The position numbers were made by a program, and so were the translations under genes. Below the pieces are notes generated by a model, which saw only the letters and a program-made list of their open reading frames with translations, was not told the DNA's origin and searched no databases. A stretch of 16,525 nucleotides of DNA from Bacteroidales bacterium (GTDB taxonomy: Bacteria > Bacteroidota > Bacteroidia > Bacteroidales > B18-G4), in assembly GCA_030618905.1 (NCBI GenBank), contig JAUXCL010000028.1, positions 1 through 16,525 of the forward strand, read 5' to 3'. Positions 7,515 to 13,212 of the stretch are shown here, in pieces. Within the stretch, counting starts at the first letter, position 1. Each line of letters starts with the position of its first letter.

Positions 7515-8321
7515 TTAGCTTATTTTAAGGCTACCGTCCTTTAAATACCCCATTTTCAACATCACTTTTCCGTATTTCTTCCAGAATTTCTTATGCAAGT
7601 CTTCTGTCATATCGTGCTTCCAACCTCCCACCTGGCCACTTCTGAAAAATTTTGCACTGAAAGCATCTTTCTCCTCTTGTGAAAGGCTTTGCCTCTTCTT
7701 GCGGCCAAAATGCGATTCACCTGAACGCTGGGAGTCAAAGGTTGGGATTTTATCCAGGTCCGGTTCCGGTAAATCAAGCAGATCTTTCAACTTCATAATC
7801 TCCCTTTCAGGATTTTGTATGAGGTCCTCAAAATAGATGACAAGGTCAGCAATTTTAACCCATTGCTCAACATTATTTCCCCAACCCCCGAAATATGAGC
7901 CCAACGGGGCCCAAATTGATTCCTGCAAGTTTTCAAGGAAGTCTGTGCCTGGCTCAACGATATCTTTCCTGTGATGAGCCATCGAAACTAGTGCATCTCT
8001 TCCATCCCGTACCAGGTAAATGAGCTTTGCATCTTTATCACATTGAGGAAGAATCTGCTCAGGCATCTCATGAGTTTTAAGGACATAGTGTTTTAGCTGC
8101 AGCTCAAGCATGTTAAGTCTTAATTCATCTTCCTTTGATAGCGATTTATGTTTTTCCAGTTCTTCCAATTGGCGGAATTCGTCCAATCGTTTAGTGTGCA
8201 TTTTGATATTATTCCAGGAAAATACACCAAAAACATCGAGGAGTATATTTCTCAGGAATGTATTTCCTGACCTCGGATAGGAGGCAAGGATGATATCTGG
8301 CTTTTGCGGTATTGTCTTCAT
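7515..8321 (-). CDS. SULT-type PAPS-dependent sulfotransferase
   Basis: A 268-residue member of the Sulfotransf_1 family, normal in length. Visible motifs are the 5'-phosphosulfate loop 'YPRSGNTF' (15-22), the probable catalytic His in 'LKTHEMP' (H84), the 3'-phosphate block 'VRDGRDALVSMAHH' (104-117), and the late PAPS-binding segment 'FRSGQVGGWK' (226-235). It is clearly related to the sulfotransferase half of the fusion at 4010-6157: both have GRDAL-SMAHHRKDI followed by PG-DF--NLQ and GGW in the same order. Between the first two motifs it has a charged helical insertion (about 45-75) rich in Glu, Lys and Leu that the fusion lacks. One base separates its ATG from the TGA of the ABC ATPase gene. 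It probably sulfates a sugar hydroxyl of the operon's product in the cytoplasm. Confidence 0.9.
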   Translation of the reverse strand: MKTIPQKPDIILASYPRSGNTFLRNILLDVFGVFSWNNIKMHTKRLDEFRQLEELEKHKSLSKEDELRLNMLELQLKHYVLKTHEMPEQILPQCDKDAKLIYLVRDGRDALVSMAHHRKDIVEPGTDFLENLQESIWAPLGSYFGGWGNNVEQWVKIADLVIYFEDLIQNPEREIMKLKDLLDLPEPDLDKIPTFDSQRSGESHFGRKKRQSLSQEEKDAFSAKFFRSGQVGGWKHDMTEDLHKKFWKKYGKVMLKMGYLKDGSLKIS

Positions 8322-8322
8322 G

Positions 8323-9096
8323 TCACTCTTCCCGGATGTTGAGTTTGTCTACCTTGATTGTCCGCCTGTAAAGGTCAAAAATTTCATCCGGCGTTCCAAT
8401 ACCGAGACAATGGCCTTCATGCAATAAGATAACTCTGTTCGCATATTTCTTAATCGTACTCAGGTTATGACTAACATGTACTATGGTCCGGTTTTTGACA
8501 AATGTTTCTGCGAAGATCTCATCCGACCTGGCTTTAAAACGTTCATCGCCCACGCCCCCGAAAAATTCATCCATTAAAATGACATCTGCTTTAGCATGGA
8601 CAGCAACAGCAAAGGCCAGCCGCGCACGCATTCCCCGGGAAAAGAACTTGATTTTAGTATTGACAAATTTTTCCAGCTCGGCAAACTTGATGATCTTTCT
8701 GAAATTTTCTTTCAGTTCGCTCATCTTAACACCCATCACGGATCCGTTCAGGAAAATATTTTCCCGGGCCGTCAGCTCATTGTTAAAACCCAGCCCTAAA
8801 CTTAACCTGATGAAGCTTCCAAAAATCTCAGATATTCCACCCTTGTCGGGTTTGTAAACACCGGTCATTAAATGTATCAGTGTTGATTTTCCTGATCCAT
8901 TTGCACCAACTATTCCAATGAACTCACCCCGCTTTATCTCCAGGCTGATATTTTTGACAGCTTCTATCTTGCGCTTATTTTTGCCATTCAGAATTGCCCA
9001 GGATTTTTCAAAGAAATTCCCCCTGACTTTATCCCTGATTGTAAAAGTCTTGCTTACATTCTCAAGCCTTATTGCAATATCATCGCTCATCGTCAT
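8323..9096 (-). CDS. wzt: ABC transporter ATP-binding protein for polysaccharide export (Wzt/KpsT/TagH type)
   Basis: A 257-residue ATPase that powers export through the adjacent permease. Motifs: Walker A 'GANGSGKST' (64-72), signature 'FFSRGMRARL' (151-160; the canonical LSGGQ is replaced by FSRGM, as usual in this subfamily), Walker B 'VILMDE' (172-177) followed by 'GGVGDERF', and the switch His in 'VHVSHN' (H210). The chain ends soon after the nucleotide-binding fold. It therefore lacks the C-terminal carbohydrate-binding domain of long Wzt proteins that read a capped O-antigen end, and is closer to KpsT or TagH. The ATG at 9096 shares one base with the permease's TAA (TAATG); a second Met two codons in is an alternative start. 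Cytoplasmic face of the inner membrane. Confidence 0.92.
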   Translation of the reverse strand: MTMSDDIAIRLENVSKTFTIRDKVRGNFFEKSWAILNGKNKRKIEAVKNISLEIKRGEFIGIVGANGSGKSTLIHLMTGVYKPDKGGISEIFGSFIRLSLGLGFNNELTARENIFLNGSVMGVKMSELKENFRKIIKFAELEKFVNTKIKFFSRGMRARLAFAVAVHAKADVILMDEFFGGVGDERFKARSDEIFAETFVKNRTIVHVSHNLSTIKKYANRVILLHEGHCLGIGTPDEIFDLYRRTIKVDKLNIREE

Positions 9097-9884
9097 TATA
9101 GTTTTTCAATTGCTTTATGGAAGAATTTTCTGAAAAACCAGATCCCAAAAGCCAGTACTACCAGCGCATAAACATAATTGTATCCAACCAGGAACCAATC
9201 AGGTTCCTTTCCATACATGAGCACATCCCTGGAATTAATGATGATGCCGGCCAATGGGTTCAGGTATAACAGGGCAGGAAACATGTTGAATATCTTCTGT
9301 TTGGCAAAAAAGATGGGATTGATCCAGAACATCAGTAAGAGGACCAGGTCCCATAGTTGGCTGACGTCCTTTAAATACACGTTGATGGTGGAAAGAATCA
9401 GGCTTACACCCAGAGAAAGTATGACAAGGTTGAAAAAGAAGATGGGGTAATATATTAGCCTCCAGGTAAAAGACATTTGCATGATCAACATCATCAAAAT
9501 GAGCACAGTGAGGCTAACCAGGAATCCGATAGAACTGGTAATTATGGATGAGATGAAGACATCCAGTTTATTAAAACGGATATTCTCCAGCAAGTAACGT
9601 TTTGATTTGATGACGTTCATGCCTTTTTTGGTGGCTTCCTGGAAATACATCCAGATGATGATCCCTGAAAAAATATAAAATCCATAATTGGGGATCTCTT
9701 TTGAGAATACAAATGAGAAAACTATATAATATATCAGTATCCTCATCAGGGGATATACAAATGCCCAGATCATGCCGAGCATACTGGCACTATAACGAAG
9801 TTTGAAATCCGTTTTCGCTAACAGCCAAATTCTTTCGTATCGATTGTTGTCGGGAAGACGAGATGTGATTAAGTTTCCAATCAT
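9096..9884 (-). CDS. wzm: ABC-2 type permease for polysaccharide/glycolipid export (Wzm type)
   Basis: A 262-residue integral membrane protein of the ABC-2 family. After a short amphipathic N-terminus with 'DFKLRYSASMLGMIWAFVYP', the start of the conserved Wzm/KpsM/TagG block, about six hydrophobic helices follow, including 'ILIYYIVFSFVF', 'GFLVSLTVLILMMLIM' and 'NLVILSLGVSLILSTI'. The segment 'VYLKDVSQLWDLVLLLMFW' followed by 'NPIFF' and 'LNPLAGIIINSRDVL' is typical of the export subfamily. It is the first gene of the minus-strand operon and lies next to its ATPase, with which it would form a 2+2 complex moving lipid-linked glycan across the inner membrane. A perfect Bacteroidota -7 box lies about 32 bases upstream of the ATG at 9884. 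Confidence 0.92.
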   Translation of the reverse strand: MIGNLITSRLPDNNRYERIWLLAKTDFKLRYSASMLGMIWAFVYPLMRILIYYIVFSFVFSKEIPNYGFYIFSGIIIWMYFQEATKKGMNVIKSKRYLLENIRFNKLDVFISSIITSSIGFLVSLTVLILMMLIMQMSFTWRLIYYPIFFFNLVILSLGVSLILSTINVYLKDVSQLWDLVLLLMFWINPIFFAKQKIFNMFPALLYLNPLAGIIINSRDVLMYGKEPDWFLVGYNYVYALVVLAFGIWFFRKFFHKAIEKL

Positions 9885-9915
9885 TCCAGGCGTTCTGTGA
9901 TTTGGTTGAATTTGA

Positions 9916-9944
9916 CAAAGATAATGCTTTTGGGTTGATGAAAC
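9916..9944 (-). promoter_or_regulatory. Predicted promoter of the sulfotransferase/export operon
   Basis: On the minus strand, TATCTTTG (9923 down to 9916) is a perfect match to the Bacteroidota -7 box TAnnTTTG. Upstream there is only a partial -33 candidate (GTTT at 9944-9941, 17 bases away). Transcription would start near 9909, giving a leader of about 25 bases before the permease ATG at 9884. It is the only good promoter seen for the eight genes; the packed junctions downstream suggest that one message covers them. Confidence 0.6.
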
Positions 9945-9964
9945 GCTGATTTTTGATATATTTG
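9934..9964 (+). promoter_or_regulatory. Predicted promoter of the TMTC-like gene
   Basis: TATATTTG at 9957-9964 matches the Bacteroidota -7 box TAnnTTTG perfectly, with GTTG at 9934-9937, 19 bases upstream, as a partial -33 TTTG box. The predicted start point near 9971 leaves a leader of about 14 bases. It shares a 100-base divergent intergenic region with the minus-strand operon promoter, so one regulator could affect both. Confidence 0.6.
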
Positions 9965-9984
9965 GGCTCCTTCAAAATGACAGT

Positions 9985-11871
9985 ATGGCAAAAAATAAAA
10001 AGAAAATAAAACAGCAAAGGAAGTTTTGGGAAAGCCCCTGGCTCATCAGGTTTGTTTTCCTGGGGATTGTGGTGTTAGCTGCGATCTTTTATGCAAATAG
10101 CTTCAAAGGTTCATTCCAGTTTGACGATGCCAACCTGATCACTAAAAATGTGAAGATTAGCGATATCGGTAATTATTCGAGCACAACTTTCTGGTCGAAT
10201 GTCAATGTACGGCCCTTATCCTATTTCTCTTTTGCCTTAAATTATGCCATACATGGGCATGATATCTGGGGCTATCATTTTATCAATTTTCTGATTCATG
10301 TGATCAATGCATTTCTTGTATTCCTTCTGGCAAGATTTATCATGCAATTGAGTTTTGAAAGAAACCTGGTCAATGACCGGAAGGCCAATCAGGCAGCCAT
10401 CATTATTGCGTTGATCTTCCTGTTGCATCCCTTACAGACCATGGCGGTGACTTATATTGTGCAACGCATGACTTCCATGGCAGCCATGTTTTATTTGTTG
10501 GCAATGCTCTTATATGGCAAGGGACGATTAGCTTATGCCCATGAAGGCTTGAACAGGAAAAACGCAATGCTCATAGGAGGAGCGATCGTCTCAGGGATAC
10601 TGGCGGTCATGTCAAAACAAACCGCGATCACATTTCCACTGGCTTTCCTGTTCTTTGACCTGTATTTCATCAGGAATAAAGAGGATAAACCCTTTAAAAA
10701 GTATCTATTTGCAGGATTTTCCATCGCTGTAATCGTATTCATCACTGTAAGCCTTTTGGGTTATCTTCCAAGGGAAACACCAAATATCACAAGGGCTGAA
10801 TACCTTCTTACCCAGTTCAAGATCTTCCTGCATTATGGGCAATTGCTCCTGGTCCCGATCGGACAGAATGTTGATCATGGTATTGGCGTTTCAGGCAGTC
10901 TTTTTGGACTGAAGGAAATTGTTGGTATGATCCTGGTCCTGGGATTTTTATTTCTCGCTTATAAGCTTTTCGACAAGCAGAAGCTCATCTCATTTGGCAT
11001 CATCTGGTTCTTTCTGACCATCAGCATTGAATCCAGCATTATTCCTATCAGGGATGTCATGATGGAGCATCGTTTGTACCTGCCAATTTTTGGCTACAGC
11101 CTGATACTGGTAAGTACAGTTTATTTATTTTTCGGGAAGAAATGGAAAAAGTATTGTGATGCCGCATTTGTCGTCATTTTACTCATCCTTGGAGTAATGA
11201 CCTATCAGCGTAATAAAGTCTGGGAATCCGATTATGCTTTGTGGAAAGACAGCCTTGAAAAGACCCCTGAAAATACACGCGCGATGATTAATTATGGTTT
11301 TGCACTGGTAAAAATGGATCAGTACAATACTGGCATTCGCTATTATACCAAAGCAATTAACAAAGACAGTACTATCGTTAATGCCTATTTTAACCGGGCT
11401 ATTGCACAGTTTGACATGGGACGCTACAGTAAGGCAATTAGTGATATGACAAGGGTGATCAGGGAGAGGAAAGATTCTGAAGTGCCCTACTTTTTCAGGG
11501 GAACCAGTTATGCCCATTTGAAAAAACTGCCGGAAGCACTGACCGACCTGAGCAGGTCCATTGAATTGAATCCAACGATGGCAGAGACATACAAAAACCG
11601 GGGTATTGTCTATGAATATGCCAAAGAATATGAGCTTGCACTGGCTGACTTTTCCCATACGCTAAAACTGGATCCCAGCAATATAAAAATGTTGATCAAC
11701 AGGTCTAAAATCCATTACCTGTTGGATGATTACCCCAGGGCATTGGAAGATATCCTCTACGCAGAACGGGCCGGATTGCAGGTAGACCAAAATTATATCA
11801 GGATGCTTCAGACACGCATTGCCAATCCTTCAGATTCTATTGAGACTAACCGTGTGATCAGAATTGATTAA
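9985..11871 (+). CDS. TMTC-like GT-C membrane glycosyltransferase with C-terminal TPR repeats
   Basis: A 628-residue protein with a basic N-terminus, about ten hydrophobic helices (23-410), and a soluble C-terminal region of at least four TPR units (about 430-595), each 34 residues with the pattern of 'AYFNRAIAQFDMGRYSKAI'. The membrane part shares landmarks with eukaryotic TMTC1-4 O-mannosyltransferases. These are 'FDDANLI' with the paired acidic residues expected of a GT-C active site (D47, D48), 'VRPLSYFSFALNY' (75-87), 'HPLQTMAVTYIVQR' (148-161), 'SKQTAITFP' (210-218), and 'EHRLYLPIFG' (361-370). By that analogy it would transfer a sugar from a polyprenyl-phosphate donor in the periplasm, with the TPRs engaging an acceptor protein. 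Activity is inferred; many bacterial relatives are annotated only as TPR proteins. It has its own promoter, and a GT2/DUF2304 pair that may supply the donor follows. Confidence 0.8.
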   Translation: MAKNKKKIKQQRKFWESPWLIRFVFLGIVVLAAIFYANSFKGSFQFDDANLITKNVKISDIGNYSSTTFWSNVNVRPLSYFSFALNYAIHGHDIWGYHFINFLIHVINAFLVFLLARFIMQLSFERNLVNDRKANQAAIIIALIFLLHPLQTMAVTYIVQRMTSMAAMFYLLAMLLYGKGRLAYAHEGLNRKNAMLIGGAIVSGILAVMSKQTAITFPLAFLFFDLYFIRNKEDKPFKKYLFAGFSIAVIVFITVSLLGYLPRETPNITRAEYLLTQFKIFLHYGQLLLVPIGQNVDHGIGVSGSLFGLKEIVGMILVLGFLFLAYKLFDKQKLISFGIIWFFLTISIESSIIPIRDVMMEHRLYLPIFGYSLILVSTVYLFFGKKWKKYCDAAFVVILLILGVMTYQRNKVWESDYALWKDSLEKTPENTRAMINYGFALVKMDQYNTGIRYYTKAINKDSTIVNAYFNRAIAQFDMGRYSKAISDMTRVIRERKDSEVPYFFRGTSYAHLKKLPEALTDLSRSIELNPTMAETYKNRGIVYEYAKEYELALADFSHTLKLDPSNIKMLINRSKIHYLLDDYPRALEDILYAERAGLQVDQNYIRMLQTRIANPSDSIETNRVIRID

Positions 11872-11929
11872 TTGACATCCGGACAGATGTTGATTATTTT
11901 GAGTAGAAATTAGTAACCAAATATTTGCT

Positions 11930-11937
11930 TAACTTTG
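11930..11937 (+). promoter_or_regulatory. Predicted -7 box for the GT2/DUF2304 pair
   Basis: TAACTTTG matches the Bacteroidota -7 consensus TAnnTTTG. No convincing -33 TTTG lies at the usual distance; the nearest TTTG ends 28 bases upstream. A start point near 11944 would leave a leader of about 23 bases before the TTG start at 11967. The pair could also be read through from the TMTC-like gene 95 bases upstream. Confidence 0.45.
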
Positions 11938-11966
11938 AAGTACATTCAAGAATTAAATGAATCATC

Positions 11967-12707
11967 TTGCTGAACACACTATCTAAAATACTGGTAATCA
12001 TTCCTGTATATAACGAGTCTGCCAATATTGTTGATTTACTCGAAGAAATCCATCAAAGCAATCCCAAACTGGATATTCTTGTTGTTAATGATGCATCAAT
12101 TGATAATTCAGGACAACTGGCAGAAGCTACCGGCTTTGCAGCTGTAATCAATTTGCCTTTTAACCTGGGCATAGGGGGGAGTGTGCAAACGGGGTTTAAG
12201 TATGCCAGGGCACATCATTATGAAATTGCCTTGCAGCTTGATGGTGATGGACAGCATAAGGTCTCTGAAATTAAAAAGTTGATTAGACCCATCAGGAAAC
12301 AGGATGCGGATGTTGTAATTGGATCTCGCTTTAACCGCAAGGGTGATGGTTTCAAGACAAATCCCATGAGGCGTATCGGGATCAAGATATTTGAGTGGTT
12401 CAGCTTTTTATTGATCAGGCAAAGGATTACAGATCACACTTCAGGTTTCAGGGCTTTTAACAGGCGGGCCTTCGAATTTCTGGCCGACAATTATCCTACA
12501 GATTTTCCAGAGCCGGAAGTTGTCATATTATTGGGAAGAAACCGTTTTAAAATAGTGGAAGTGTTTACACAGATGATGCGCCGCCAGGGAGGTGTATCCT
12601 CAATCCCCCTGGCAAAAGGGCCTTATTACATGATTAAAGTGATGTTGTCCATGTTTATGGCCTCCATCAGGTCACGGACAATTGAAGATGAAAAGCCAAG
12701 ATCATGA
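11967..12707 (+). CDS. Family 2 glycosyltransferase, polyprenyl-phosphate-sugar synthase-like
   Basis: A 246-residue GT-A fold enzyme. It opens with 'VIIPVYNESANIVDLLEEI', then 'VVNDASIDNSG' (nucleotide-binding Asp), 'NLGIGGSVQTGFKYA' and the metal-binding 'LDGDGQH' (91-97), followed by 'ADVVIGSRF'. These match the dolichyl/polyprenyl-phosphate mannose or glucose synthase subgroup (DPM1, GtrB), but there are no C-terminal membrane spans. The lack fits partnership with the membrane protein encoded next, whose ATG overlaps this TGA (ATGA). The start is unusual: an in-frame stop lies at 11958, no ATG exists before the conserved core, and the TTG at 11967 is the best candidate. An ATG at 11957 is in another frame and soon stops. 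Donor sugar and lipid are not readable from sequence. Confidence 0.88.
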   Translation: MLNTLSKILVIIPVYNESANIVDLLEEIHQSNPKLDILVVNDASIDNSGQLAEATGFAAVINLPFNLGIGGSVQTGFKYARAHHYEIALQLDGDGQHKVSEIKKLIRPIRKQDADVVIGSRFNRKGDGFKTNPMRRIGIKIFEWFSFLLIRQRITDHTSGFRAFNRRAFEFLADNYPTDFPEPEVVILLGRNRFKIVEVFTQMMRRQGGVSSIPLAKGPYYMIKVMLSMFMASIRSRTIEDEKPRS

Positions 12708-13117
12708 ATGAAACCAACATAAGTCATATCCAGACGATTGCTATAGTGGTGAGCGTCTTTTTCCTGCTGCTGATCTTATACCTGATCAAGAACAAGCGGA
12801 TCAAGGAAGAGTATTCCTTGCTCTGGATCTTCTTCAGTGTCATCTTTATCCTTTTCTCCGTATGGCGGGAAGGGCTGGATTATATTGCTGGTCTCATTGG
12901 CATTGCCTATCCACCCGCAGCCCTGTTCATGGTTTTGCTGATGGCCATATTCCTGATCCTGATCGAATTTTCTATTATTATCTCGAAGCTGGCCGACAAA
13001 AACAAAACCCTGGCACAGGAGATTGGTATTTTAAGACAGGAGTTGAAGGAGATTCAAGATTCAGGATCCAGGATCCAGGATGCAGGATACAAGGAAAAAG
13101 ATCACGAAGAAGAATAA
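12704..13117 (+). CDS. DUF2304 family small membrane protein
   Basis: A 137-residue protein with three predicted membrane helices (about 9-26, 38-56 and 72-93) and a charged C-terminal tail. The motif 'LIKNKRIKEEYSLLWIFFS', with the Arg/Lys-Glu-Tyr-Ser-Leu-Leu-Trp core, is typical of DUF2304. Members are commonly encoded next to GT2 enzymes of the polyprenyl-phosphate-sugar type, and this gene overlaps such a gene by four bases. A role as membrane partner or anchor of the GT2 is inferred. The last 20 or so residues ('IQDSGSRIQDAGYKEKDHEEE') come from a tandem 7-base repeat, so the tail is probably not conserved and may vary in frame between strains. Confidence 0.82.
   Translation: MNETNISHIQTIAIVVSVFFLLLILYLIKNKRIKEEYSLLWIFFSVIFILFSVWREGLDYIAGLIGIAYPPAALFMVLLMAIFLILIEFSIIISKLADKNKTLAQEIGILRQELKEIQDSGSRIQDAGYKEKDHEEE
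13051..13092 (+). repeat. Tandem 7-bp repeat (six units, consensus GATNCAR) inside a coding tail
   Basis: Six head-to-tail heptamers can be read directly: GATTCAA, GATTCAG, GATCCAG, GATCCAG, GATGCAG, GATACAA. They lie in the last third of the DUF2304 gene's cytoplasmic tail. Because seven is not a multiple of three, gain or loss of one unit changes the reading frame downstream. Only about 25 bases of coding sequence follow, so the effect would be limited to the final residues. Confidence 0.9.
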
Positions 13118-13146
13118 GGGGCTAAGCATTCAGATTCTTTGCTGAT

Positions 13147-13184
13147 TTTCGTCCCGGTGGCGGGGCATTCCGTCAGGGACGAAA
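13147..13184. repeat. Inverted repeat between convergent genes (possible bidirectional terminator or dispersed palindrome)
   Basis: Perfect 9-base arms TTTCGTCCC (13147-13155) and GGGACGAAA (13176-13184) flank a GC-rich 20-base loop. It lies in the 95-base gap between the converging DUF2304 and GT4 genes, where a bidirectional terminator would be expected. The long loop and the absence of a clear T-run on either side make a classic intrinsic terminator uncertain. The GC-rich palindrome also looks like a dispersed intergenic repeat. Confidence 0.55.
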
Positions 13185-13212
13185 TATTACGTATCGTGAA
13201 CAAATATATTTG

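Noticed and set aside
8483..8857. A 124-codon plus-strand open frame opposite the ABC ATPase
   Set aside because: It is antisense to a gene with intact Walker A, signature and Walker B motifs, and its translation is low-complexity Ser/Lys/Leu-rich without any recognisable domain.
11179..11658. A 159-codon minus-strand open frame opposite the TPR region
   Set aside because: It mirrors the TPR-coding strand, has an odd Cys/His/Phe-rich composition and no motif; a shadow of the real gene.
11875..11890. Possible terminator hairpin after the TMTC-like gene (ACATC at 11875-11879 and GATGT at 11886-11890)
   Set aside because: The stem is only five base pairs and A/T-rich with an interrupted T stretch; too weak to call.
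13051..13092. Heptamer array as a CRISPR-like repeat
   Set aside because: Units are seven bases and directly adjacent, with no spacers and no cas genes nearby.
12862..13125. An 87-codon plus-strand frame overlapping the DUF2304 gene in another frame
   Set aside because: It has no independent start context or recognisable sequence, and exists because the DUF2304 frame and heptamer repeat leave the second frame open.
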